NCBI GenBank assembly: GCA_003158675.1
Contig: PMKN01000075.1
Span: 1-36,464, forward strand
Direction of reading: 5' to 3'
Origin: Chloroflexota bacterium
Lineage (GTDB): Bacteria; Chloroflexota; Limnocylindria; Limnocylindrales; CSP1-4
DNA: 36,464 nucleotides
Under the pieces are notes generated by a model, which was not told where the DNA came from, made no database searches, and worked only from the letters and a program-made list of their open reading frames with translations. A program made the translations under genes and the position numbers. Positions 18,166-26,516 of this stretch are shown piece by piece; positions within the stretch are counted from its first letter, which is position 1; each line of letters opens with the position of its first letter.

Positions 18166-19308
18166 ATGGGCACATTGGAGCGCCGGGAGACGCTCACCCA
18201 TCGGTTGGGACCCGGAGGACGCCTGTCGATCAAGACCGTCACCGGCGGGCTCCGCGTCCGCGGCATCGAGGGCGAAGACGTTCACGTGACCGTGACCTAT
18301 CGCATCCGCGCAGCCGATCAGGCCTCCGCGGAGCGGGCACTCGACAGCGGCAGGGTGGCGGTCCAGCGCGGCCCCGGTTATCTCGACATCGAGACTCCGG
18401 AACGGCGTCTCTCTACTGGCCTGGCCTGGCTGTTCGGCGGCGCCAGGGTCGGCGCCGACATATCGGTAGACGTGCCGTGGGGCGCCAAGCTGCGCCTCGA
18501 GACCTTGAGCGCCTCGATCGAGGCGGCGACCCTGGTCGGCGACCAGAAGTACCGGACCGTCTCCGGCGACATCAGGCTCTGGAACCTGGGCGGAGTCGTC
18601 GAGGCGGGCACGATCTCCGGCTCCATCGCCCTCGACGGCGGGACGGACTTGCGGCTGCGGGCCAGCACCATCTCGGGCGGGATCAAGGCTCGTGCCGCCG
18701 TGTTCCACTCGTTCAGCCTGTCGACGACGAGCGGCAGCATGACGGTCATCGGAGCACTGGACGCGACCGGCGATTACCGTGCAGAGTCCATCTCCGGCGG
18801 CGTCGATCTGACGCCACTATCCGGAGTCACCGTCGAGCTCAAGACGGTATCAGGCTCGATTCACTCGGAGGTCGACCAGCGCATCGAAGGCGCACGGGGG
18901 TTCGGCCGGGCGACCGTCGGCGACGGCCGAGCCAGGGTGCGGGTCAACTCCACGTCCGGATCGGTCCGGCTGCGCGCTCCGCGGCCAGCCGACACGCCAG
19001 CCGGGCCCGCGACCGCCGGTCCGGTCTCCACCGGGTCGGCGCCGAGTGTTGCCGTCGCCGAGGCCGTGGCAAGCACCGATCCGTCCGCTTCCGCTCCGGT
19101 GCCGGGTCCCGAGATCGACGCTGTCGAAGAGCAGGCGGAGACCTGGAATCCCAACGAGACTGCCGAAGAGGCGGCCGAGTCGACGCGCCACCAACAGGCC
19201 GAGGACGAGGAACTTGCAGTGTTACAGGCCCTCGAGCGCGGGGAAATCGGTGTCGACGAGGCCGCGGCGCGGCTGGAGCGGACAGGGGTCGGCGACGATG
19301 TCCGGTGA
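18166..19308 (+). CDS. DUF4097-family beta-strand-repeat protein with C-terminal SHOCT-like hairpin
   Basis: Serial rungs TVSGDIRL, TISGSIAL, TISGGIKA, TTSGSMTV, SISGGVDL, TVSGSIHS, STSGSVRL; C-terminus LAVLQALERGEIGVDEAAARLERTG. Confidence 0.88.
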   Translation: MGTLERRETLTHRLGPGGRLSIKTVTGGLRVRGIEGEDVHVTVTYRIRAADQASAERALDSGRVAVQRGPGYLDIETPERRLSTGLAWLFGGARVGADISVDVPWGAKLRLETLSASIEAATLVGDQKYRTVSGDIRLWNLGGVVEAGTISGSIALDGGTDLRLRASTISGGIKARAAVFHSFSLSTTSGSMTVIGALDATGDYRAESISGGVDLTPLSGVTVELKTVSGSIHSEVDQRIEGARGFGRATVGDGRARVRVNSTSGSVRLRAPRPADTPAGPATAGPVSTGSAPSVAVAEAVASTDPSASAPVPGPEIDAVEEQAETWNPNETAEEAAESTRHQQAEDEELAVLQALERGEIGVDEAAARLERTGVGDDVR

Positions 19309-19759
19309 GTTGGAGGCGTTGCTCCGCCTCGTCTCGGAGGGTCGCATCACAGCCGAGGAAGCGGCTCCAATCGTGGCTGCTCTCGAAGAGAAGGCCCGCT
19401 TCGACGCGAGAGTGGCGGGGGCCACCGCTGGAGGTGGCGCCGGGGGTGGCGCGGCCGGAGGCTCTGGCTCGGCTGCCGCCTCGGGCGGAGCGAACCAGAG
19501 TGGCCGCGATGCCCGGCGTTCCGGGTCCGTAGAGCAGATGCTCGCGAATCGACGCCTGCGGGTCTACGTGGCCGAGCACGGCCGTCAGGTGATCAATCTC
19601 CAGATCCCGCTCGCTGCGGCGGGGTTCGCAATCGACCAGGTGCCCGGCCTGTCGCCGGATCACCGGTCTCGCATCGTCGAGGCGATCCAGAGCGGCATGA
19701 CAGGGCCGATCCTGGAGGTCTCCGACGGCGGCGACGAGGTCCGGATAGCCATCGAGTAG
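19298..19759 (+). CDS. Small SHOCT-like hairpin protein with Gly/Ala-rich linker and C-terminal domain
   Basis: MSGELEALLRLVSEGRITAEEAAPIVAALEEKARFDARVAGATAGGGAGGGAAGGSGS...; ATG at 19298 overlaps the preceding gene by 11 nt. Confidence 0.8.
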   Translation: MSGELEALLRLVSEGRITAEEAAPIVAALEEKARFDARVAGATAGGGAGGGAAGGSGSAAASGGANQSGRDARRSGSVEQMLANRRLRVYVAEHGRQVINLQIPLAAAGFAIDQVPGLSPDHRSRIVEAIQSGMTGPILEVSDGGDEVRIAIE

Positions 19760-19887
19760 CCACGCGGCTTCGAGCCGCATTCCACATCAAACCGAGCCGT
19801 ACCGGACTGCTCGCGGGCGCCCGGTCTGGACAGGTGTTGCCTGTAGCAAGAGCAATTGGGTTCGCCACGAGGTCGAAGGGGTAGAAG

Positions 19888-20850
19888 ATGCTGCTGGAAA
19901 TCGAGAAGCTCACCAAGGTCTACCGGACCGGCGTTCGGGCCAACGACGGCCTCGACCTGTCGATCGATGCGGGTGAAGTCTTCGGCCTGTTGGGCCACAA
20001 CGGCGCCGGCAAGACGACCCTCGTCAATCAGGTCGTCGGCTTGCTAAAGCCGACTTCGGGCTCGATCCATATCGACGGGCACGACATGGTCGCTCGCCCT
20101 GGCGTCGCGCGGCGGCTCTGCTCCTTCCAGACTCAGGCTCAAGTTCCGATCGACGGCCTCTCTCCGCGCCAGGCGATCGGTTTGATCGGTCAGTTGCGGG
20201 GTGCGTCGAAGGCGGATGTGGCGCGCCGGCGCGAGCGTCTGATCGACGCCCTCGAGATCGGGGAATGGCTCGACGTAGACGCCGCCAGGCTTTCGGGCGG
20301 CGTGAAGCGACTTGTCGCCTTTGCCATGGCCGCCGTCGCACCGGGCCGCCTGGTCATGCTCGACGAGCCGACCAACGACGTGGACCCGGTGCGCCGCCGC
20401 CTGCTCTGGGGCGCGGTGCGGCGGCTCGCGGACGAGGGCGCCGCAGTTCTGCTCGTGACTCACAACGTCATCGAGGCGGAACGGTCCGTGGGCCGTCTCG
20501 CGATCCTCGATCGGGGTCGGGTCATTGCCGAGGGGTCGCCCGCGCGTCTCAAAGCCAATCTCGGCACCGAGCTTCGGCTGGAGCTCGTCCTCGACCCACG
20601 GGTTACGGACACGCCAGCCTCGCCGTTCGGCCGCGGGGTCGTATCCGCGGGCAATCGGCTCATGGTCGGCGTCCCGACCGACGCCGCAGGCGCGGCCGTC
20701 GCCTGGGCCGAGTCGCTGGAGCGTGCCGGCGTGGCCGAGGAATTCACTCTGGGTCCGGTGACGTTGGAGGACGTATACGTGGCAATGGTCGGCGGCGTTT
20801 CGGTCCGACCAGCCGAGAACGAGGAGACATTCGATGCCAGCGCTGCGTAG
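19888..20850 (+). CDS. ABC transporter ATP-binding protein
   Basis: LLGHNGAGKTTLVNQVVGL (Walker A), DAARLSGGVKRLVAFAMA (signature), LVMLDEPTNDVDPVRRR (Walker B), VLLVTHNVIEAER. Confidence 0.95.
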   Translation: MLLEIEKLTKVYRTGVRANDGLDLSIDAGEVFGLLGHNGAGKTTLVNQVVGLLKPTSGSIHIDGHDMVARPGVARRLCSFQTQAQVPIDGLSPRQAIGLIGQLRGASKADVARRRERLIDALEIGEWLDVDAARLSGGVKRLVAFAMAAVAPGRLVMLDEPTNDVDPVRRRLLWGAVRRLADEGAAVLLVTHNVIEAERSVGRLAILDRGRVIAEGSPARLKANLGTELRLELVLDPRVTDTPASPFGRGVVSAGNRLMVGVPTDAAGAAVAWAESLERAGVAEEFTLGPVTLEDVYVAMVGGVSVRPAENEETFDASAA

Positions 20851-21568
20851 CTACCGACTTCTCGTTACCTGGCAGGCCATGCGCAAGAAGGCGTACCTGC
20901 CCCTCATGGCCGCGGTTCAGACCCTGTTCACGATCGGAATCGTGCTGGGTTACCCGCTCCTCTTTCCCACGATCGACCAGACGGCGATCTATCTGATAGC
21001 CACAGGCGCTCCGGCGGTCTCAATGATCTCGGTCGGCCTTGTGGCGCTGCCGCAGACCGTCGGCGAACAGAGGATGGAAGGCAGCCTGGCATACATGCGC
21101 TCGCTGCCCGTGCCCCGCCTCGCCTACCTGCTCGCGGACCTGACGGTCTGGTTGGCGATCGTCATCCCGGGCGTGATCCTGGGCGTGGTCGTGGGAGCCT
21201 GGCGGTTCGGCCTGGATCTCCAGGTCAGCCCGCTGGTCGTTCCGGCGGTCCTGATGGTCGCCCTAACATCTACCTGCGTCGGCTACGCCCTGGCCTCGAT
21301 CCTGCCGTACATGCTTACCGTCATCGTGACCCAGGCCATCGTGGTCTTCGTCTTCATGTTCTCGCCACTGACCTTCCTCCCAAACAAGCTGCCGGCCTGG
21401 CTGGAGACGGTCCATCGGCTGCTGCCGATCCAGGCGATGGGGGAGGTAACTCGAGGCACGATCGCGCCGACTCAGTTCCCGCTGCCACCCGGTGCATTCC
21501 TCACTCTCGCCGCGTGGTGCGTCTTCGGGTTCGCCGTGACCTACGTGGCGATGACGCGACGGACCTGA
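20834..21568 (+). CDS. ABC-2-type transporter permease
   Basis: Multiple hydrophobic helices; overlaps the ATPase gene end by 17 nt; FMFSPLTFLPNKLPAWLETVHRLLPIQAMGEVTRG typical of ABC-2 permeases. Confidence 0.88.
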   Translation: MPALRSYRLLVTWQAMRKKAYLPLMAAVQTLFTIGIVLGYPLLFPTIDQTAIYLIATGAPAVSMISVGLVALPQTVGEQRMEGSLAYMRSLPVPRLAYLLADLTVWLAIVIPGVILGVVVGAWRFGLDLQVSPLVVPAVLMVALTSTCVGYALASILPYMLTVIVTQAIVVFVFMFSPLTFLPNKLPAWLETVHRLLPIQAMGEVTRGTIAPTQFPLPPGAFLTLAAWCVFGFAVTYVAMTRRT

Positions 21569-21630
21569 TGCCGCCCATGTCGCCGCGCTAGGCTTGCGGA
21601 CATGAAGCTGCCGGCCGAGAGACCAATCCC

Positions 21631-22353
21631 ATGAGCGCTCCGCCGGGCAACTTGCCCGCCCGCGACTTCGAAGAGATCCGGCTGGCCGAGGCCCTGGAAC
21701 GCGGCCGCTGTCCGGTCTGCGACGCCCGCCAGGAGTCGACCTACGCGGCTCTCCGCGGACTCGCGCGCGAGGGCGCGACGGATCGCTCGCTCCGAGCCGA
21801 TATGGACAAGGGCGTCGGCTTCTGCCAGCCCCACAGCGTCGGGCTGTCAAAGATGGAGCTTCTCCAGACCAGCAGCCAGCTCGCCACGGCGGTACTCCTG
21901 GATGCCGTGCTGCGGCGGCGGCTAGCCACATTAAAGAAGCTCTCCGGCGCCGACTCGGGGGCGCAGGGGCGCGCGCTGGCCGGTCTGGCCGATCCGAAAT
22001 GCCCGGTCTGCACTCGGTCGGCCGAAGCCTCGCGGGCTGCCGTCAGCCGGCTGATGGCACTCTCCGCCGACCCTGCCTGGTCCGCGGCCCTCGGGAGCGG
22101 GGAGATATGCCTGAGCGACCTCTACGGACTGTGGGCGGCCGCGGCGGACGGACCTAAAGAAGTGCATGCGCGCTGGAGCCAGATCCTTGCATCTCAGCTG
22201 GCCCGTCTGGAGGGATTGCAGACGACGCTCGCCGAATATGCTCACAACAGCACCTCGGACCGGCGCCACCTGATCACCCCGGAGCAGCACGCGGCCGGCG
22301 CCGCCTCAATCAGGCTGTTCGGCGGCACACCGGACCGCGACCGCGCTCGATAG
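21631..22353 (+). CDS. DUF6062-like protein with two CPVC motifs
   Basis: ALERGRCPVCDARQEST...GVGFCQPHSVGL...PKCPVCTRSAEASR...ICLSDLYGLW. Confidence 0.7.
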   Translation: MSAPPGNLPARDFEEIRLAEALERGRCPVCDARQESTYAALRGLAREGATDRSLRADMDKGVGFCQPHSVGLSKMELLQTSSQLATAVLLDAVLRRRLATLKKLSGADSGAQGRALAGLADPKCPVCTRSAEASRAAVSRLMALSADPAWSAALGSGEICLSDLYGLWAAAADGPKEVHARWSQILASQLARLEGLQTTLAEYAHNSTSDRRHLITPEQHAAGAASIRLFGGTPDRDRAR

Positions 22354-22446
22354 GATCGCTCCTCGACCGGCGCACTCCTTCACCGGCTCCTAGACTGGCT
22401 TGCCTGGCTCGCGTTTCTCGCCGCCGACCGCGCCGCCCGGCGCCGG

Positions 22447-23283
22447 TCAGCGTGGGTCGGCGAAGCAGCGCTCGAAGCCGGGGGTCCAGGCCAGGCGCCC
22501 ATTCGAGCCGTCCGGATCGGCCGTGATGGCGCAGCCGGCGTAGCCGGCCAGCCCGGCGACCCAGGCCAGGCCGGTCGGCCCCATGGCGAAAGCGGCTGTG
22601 GCATACGCATCCGCATAGGTAAGGCTGGGGCCCACAATCGTGACGCTCAGGACTCCCGTGGGTGCCTTGCCGGTGAAGGGATCGAGCACGTGCTCTCCGC
22701 GCTCGTACGCGCCCGAGGTGGCGACCCCACCGGACCGAATGCTCACCACCGTCGCCACCTTGTCCGGCAGCAGCGGATGCCTGATGCCGATGCGCCATGG
22801 AGTCGCCGGGGCCGCCTCACCTCGTATCACGATGTCACCCCCGCCGTTTATGCAGTAGTTTCGTGCGCCTGCTGATTCGAGGACACGGCCGGCGTTTTCC
22901 AGGGCCCAGCCTTTGACCAGTCCTGAAGGGTCGAGCCCGCCGTCCCGGCGGTGGGCTCTGATGTCGAAGTAACCCTCGCTCGTCTCTCGGATCTCATCGC
23001 AGAGTTCCAGGACCCGCAGGAGTTCGGGGCTGCACTCCTCTTCGGAAATCTCGCCCCGGCTCAGCCGACTGACTTCACTTTCGGGCTTGTACGTGCTGAA
23101 TCGCCGATCGACGTCGCGCAGGTACTCGTACGCGTCATCGAGCGCCGAGGGCGGAACTTCCGGGTCGCGGACGTCCAAGCCGATGGCAGTGCCCATAATC
23201 TGTTCCACGCGCCGCAGCCCGAAGACCGGCACGGTCTCGGCTGGTGGTGGCGACTGTCCGCGGCGCCTTCGTCCCCCGGTCAT
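22447..23283 (-). CDS. apbE: FAD:protein FMN transferase (ApbE family)
   Basis: VEQIMGTAIGLDV, DVDRRFSTYKPESEVSRLSRG, GLDPSGLVKGWALENAGRVLESAGARNYCINGGGDIVIRG, HVLDPFTGKAP, LTYADAYATAAFAMG. Confidence 0.92.
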   Translation of the reverse strand: MTGGRRRRGQSPPPAETVPVFGLRRVEQIMGTAIGLDVRDPEVPPSALDDAYEYLRDVDRRFSTYKPESEVSRLSRGEISEEECSPELLRVLELCDEIRETSEGYFDIRAHRRDGGLDPSGLVKGWALENAGRVLESAGARNYCINGGGDIVIRGEAAPATPWRIGIRHPLLPDKVATVVSIRSGGVATSGAYERGEHVLDPFTGKAPTGVLSVTIVGPSLTYADAYATAAFAMGPTGLAWVAGLAGYAGCAITADPDGSNGRLAWTPGFERCFADPR

Positions 23284-23355
23284 GCGAGCATTATGGTCTG
23301 GCGCTCGGGAATCGCCATCGGTGCGGTCGCAGAAGCAATCGGAAAGGAGCCAGGT

Positions 23356-23601
23356 GTGTTCCGACGTCGAATGTTTCTGGCCAGGAGGCGCTTCCTGGGC
23401 CGGCCGCGCCTTCTCGGAGCTGCGCTGCTGGGCGGCTTGGGATTTGCGGCCGGGCGGGCGAGCAGGCCGACCGTCCCGCAGGGCTCATCGCCATCGGAAG
23501 ACTGGACGGTGAAGCTCAGAGAACTCTCCGATCTGCACGCCTCTGGAGCGCTCACGGACCAGGAATACGCCGCAGCCAAGAGCAAGCTGCTGGCGACCTG
23601 A
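23356..23601 (+). CDS. Small SHOCT-domain membrane-associated protein
   Basis: VFRRRMFLARRRFLGRPRLLGAALLGGLGFAAGRASRP...LRELSDLHASGALTDQEYAAAKSKLLAT; GTG 23356 preceded by GGAAAGGAG. Confidence 0.72.
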   Translation: MFRRRMFLARRRFLGRPRLLGAALLGGLGFAAGRASRPTVPQGSSPSEDWTVKLRELSDLHASGALTDQEYAAAKSKLLAT

Positions 23602-23860
23602 AGACCGGGCTGCGTGCGATACGCGCCCCAGGCAGTCCTTTCAGAAATGTGCAATGCTGCCCGCAGCGGCGGCGCAGGCTGACTGGCAGCATGGCCGCCG
23701 CAGCCCCACGGAGCAATTGCCTCAGTTCGGCGCGCCCCGATCCTGCAACGCGGATCGTTGCTATACGCCGGGCTGGTGGTCGCGCCCGGGTCTTACCCGT
23801 GGCCTTACCGCGTCTCCGCGCTCTCCATTCGATTGATCTCGATGCTGGCTTGGGTATTGA

Positions 23861-23886
23861 AATCCTAGAGTGACATGCTTAGGATT
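23861..23886. other. Inverted repeat AATCCTA-N12-TAGGATT
   Basis: AATCCTA 23861-23867, TAGGATT 23880-23886. Confidence 0.4.
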
Positions 23887-24237
23887 ACGTCCCCATCCCG
23901 GCGGGGGACGAGCCGGGTTCGCTCCTCCGAATCGATTGGAAGGCTATCGATGGCGATTTCGGTAGCGGTCCAGCCTCGGACGCGTTCTGCGGTCATGCGC
24001 ACGCCCGACTCGTGCCCCGCCGCGCTCCGCGCCATGGCCATCTGGCCGCGATTGGACCGTCGCGCTCTCGCCCGCTGCGGCTGTGACCCGGCTCGAATTG
24101 CCAGGTACGTCTCACGGCGGACCAGGATGCCAACCCGCTCGATCGTGACCTTGTTGAATCGGTTGTAGTTGCAGCGCCGCGACGCCGACCGAGGCTCACA
24201 GGAAGTGGTGTGCTCCGGTCCCTCGCGAAGCGACCCG

Positions 24238-24621
24238 TCAGCTCTGCCGCTCCAAGAAGCGGACGACTGCGTCCCGGAAGATTTCGGCACGCTCCACAAC
24301 GGTCGCGACGGAGTCGAGGTCGACGACCAGGCTCAGGTCTCCGCCCGATGCCTTGCGCAGGTCGGCCGCGTCCAGCAGCCAGCGGTGATAGGCCGAGTAC
24401 ATGCGGCCGCTCCGCCCGAACTGGCGCCCGTACTCGGCACAGACGGCCTGGGTTGGCCCCGGCGCCAGCCCGTCGACGTCGAGACACGCCTTGGCAAGGC
24501 GGAGCATCGCCACACAAGCCCGTTCCGATGCGGTCTCGGCATCGCCGGCATCGAGTTCCCGGTGAGCGGAGACGATCGCCCGCTCCGCTCCTTCGAGCAG
24601 CTGAGTGGCTCGCTCTCTCAT
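24238..24621 (-). CDS. HEPN-domain protein (partner of the MNT protein)
   Basis: MRERATQLLEGAERAIVSAHRELDAGDAETASERACVAMLRLAKACL...AEYGRQFGRSGRMYSAYHRWLLDAADLRKASGGD matches the HEPN pattern; ATGA overlap (24618-24621) with the upstream gene. Confidence 0.78.
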   Translation of the reverse strand: MRERATQLLEGAERAIVSAHRELDAGDAETASERACVAMLRLAKACLDVDGLAPGPTQAVCAEYGRQFGRSGRMYSAYHRWLLDAADLRKASGGDLSLVVDLDSVATVVERAEIFRDAVVRFLERQS

Positions 24622-25394
24622 ACGGACACGACGTCGGATCGAATGGCCATCAGATGTCCGTCCGTGCGGTTGCTCCAGGTCTGCCCGGAGACGAACACCC
24701 GGCTCACTATCAGCCCGAATTCGAGGGACAGGCTGGCGCACGCGGCGCTGCTGCGCTCGAGTTCGTCGCCGTAGCGCTCGATCGCATCGAGCACGATAAG
24801 GACCTCGACATCAGCGTCCGCCTTCGACTCGCCGTGTGCGCGCGAGCCATACAGGTACAACCCGACCAACCGTTCGCCGTAGATGGGCCGAAGGATCCGA
24901 GCCAGGCTTTCGGCGACCTTGAGGCCCAAGGCGTCCGGGCGTTTCGGTTCGTTCAACTCCGACGGACGGGTCTGGACGACCCGGGGCGGCGAGGGAGGCT
25001 CCGGTGCGCTCGCATGGGGCTTGAGATGCCGCAAGTCGGATCGGAGGTCAGCGCTCTCCGGGTCAGCGGGGGAAAGCGGCATTGGGCCGGGATCTGGTTC
25101 GGTCGCTACCAGGATCAGGTTCCGGACGGCGATCGCGAACGGGGAGGAGGTCGCTCGGAAGTAGACCTGGTGGCCTTCCGCCTCGCGCCCGACGAGGCCC
25201 GCGGCCACGAGGCGACCGAGTTCACGGCTGGCGGTGCCCGGGCTCGTCCCGGCGCGGCGCTGCAGTTCACGCAGATGCAGGCGACGCTCAGGTTCGGCCA
25301 TGAGCAAGACCAGGATCCGGCGCCTCACGGCCGATCTTCCGAGCGCGAGGTCGGCTGCCGTGGTGTTCTCAGTCACGACTACGCTCGTTCTCAT
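24618..25394 (-). CDS. Winged-HTH + minimal nucleotidyltransferase (MNT) fusion protein
   Basis: N-terminus SAVRRRILVLLMAEPERRLHLRELQRRAGTSPGTASRELGRLVAAGLVGRE; C-terminus RLVGLYLYGSRAHGESKADADVEVLIVLDAIERYGDELERSSAACASLSLEFGLIVSRVFVS. Start could instead be GTG 25415. Confidence 0.82.
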   Translation of the reverse strand: MRTSVVVTENTTAADLALGRSAVRRRILVLLMAEPERRLHLRELQRRAGTSPGTASRELGRLVAAGLVGREAEGHQVYFRATSSPFAIAVRNLILVATEPDPGPMPLSPADPESADLRSDLRHLKPHASAPEPPSPPRVVQTRPSELNEPKRPDALGLKVAESLARILRPIYGERLVGLYLYGSRAHGESKADADVEVLIVLDAIERYGDELERSSAACASLSLEFGLIVSRVFVSGQTWSNRTDGHLMAIRSDVVSV

Positions 25395-25432
25395 GCATGA
25401 GACAATCGTACTCACAACAGAGAACAGGTCAA
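25389..25432 (-). promoter_or_regulatory. Promoter with 14-bp palindrome at the start of the wHTH-MNT/HEPN operon
   Basis: Minus strand TTGACC (25427-25432) - N16 - TACGAT (25405-25410); palindrome TCTCATGCATGAGA 25389-25402; GAGAACA (plus) at 25420-25426, with TGTTCTC at 25364-25370. Confidence 0.55.
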
Positions 25433-25528
25433 TGGCTCGTGGCGCCCTCGGGTGCCATGCTTAGCGCCACGGGCTGTGTCCGGGATTCTGGCGGAGCACC
25501 GGCGCTTTCGGCTTGGCATACTGGCAAC

Positions 25529-26386
25529 ATGTCGACCCGGTCAGACGGTGCTGTCACCCCGAATCTCCGCGCTGGGAGCCGACCGCGCGGAGGCGGCGAT
25601 CGATTGGATCGTCAGGCCCCGGCGCGATCGAGCTGGCGCTACGCAGTGGCGCGGTCTTTCGCCTGGCTGTTCACCAGGGGCTATTCGAGTTGCCGGGTAG
25701 AAGGCGTCGAGAACCTACCGATCGGGCCATCCATCCTGTGCTTCAGCCACCAGAACTGGATCGACCCGTTGTATCTGCTGGCAGGGCTGCCCGAGCGGCC
25801 ACGGGCCTACTTCTTCGGGCCTCGGCAGGATGACATGACGCGCGGTCTTCGCAACAGGCTGATGCGTTGGGCCGGGGTGGCGATTCCCTTCGCGCCCGAC
25901 CGCCGCGGCCTCGTGGCGGCCACGAGGCGCGTGGAGGAGCTGCTGGCAGGTGGCCAGCGCCTGGTCATCGCAGGCGAGGGGAGGATCCACGCTGGCGAGG
26001 CGGTCGTCATGCCCTTGCTCGATGGACCTGCCTTCATGGCGTTGCGGTTTGGGGTGCCGCTGGTGCCGGTCGCTATTAACGGCACGAGCTGGCTCGCGTT
26101 CAGGCGGCGGGTGCGGGTCAGGATCGGCCGACCGATACGGGCAACTCCGCCTGTAGTCGCAGGCTTGCCGACTTCACCTGCGCATCCAATGGCAGAGGCC
26201 ATCGCAGCAATGACCTCGCAGGTCCGGCAGGCGCTCGTCGACCTGGTCGCCGACTTCCCAGATCCGGCTCCGTCGCGATGGACCGGGGGTCGACTGACCG
26301 AGCTGTTCAACGATTGGCCGGAAGGGTCGAGGCCGCCCACGCCGCCTCGGGGCGGTTGTGCCGAGAATCTGCCATCGAGGGAGTAA
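25529..26386 (+). CDS. 1-acyl-sn-glycerol-3-phosphate acyltransferase (PlsC-like)
   Basis: ILCFSHQNWIDPLYLLAGLP (HX4D), GVAIPFAPDRRGL, LVIAGEGRIHAGE, FGVPLVPVAINGT. Confidence 0.82.
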   Translation: MSTRSDGAVTPNLRAGSRPRGGGDRLDRQAPARSSWRYAVARSFAWLFTRGYSSCRVEGVENLPIGPSILCFSHQNWIDPLYLLAGLPERPRAYFFGPRQDDMTRGLRNRLMRWAGVAIPFAPDRRGLVAATRRVEELLAGGQRLVIAGEGRIHAGEAVVMPLLDGPAFMALRFGVPLVPVAINGTSWLAFRRRVRVRIGRPIRATPPVVAGLPTSPAHPMAEAIAAMTSQVRQALVDLVADFPDPAPSRWTGGRLTELFNDWPEGSRPPTPPRGGCAENLPSRE

Positions 26387-26516
26387 TCGCGAAATGCGCG
26401 CGGCAGTCGGCCCGCACCGAATGACGTCCGATTCCTGGGCGGATCGCCAAAATGCCGAGATCGAGGGACAGTAGCGGAGTCTGCGATACTTCGGTCGAAA
26501 GACGGAAGGAGCGAAT

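Noticed and set aside
18287-18302. CACGTG-centred site resembling parS (ACGTTCACGTGACCGT)
   Set aside because: Only about 9/16 matches to TGTTTCACGTGAAACA and inside the DUF4097 coding region; no near-consensus parS was found by eye anywhere in the window.
17545-18708. 387-aa minus-strand ORF
   Set aside because: Antisense to DUF2089/DUF4097, which have clear family motifs.
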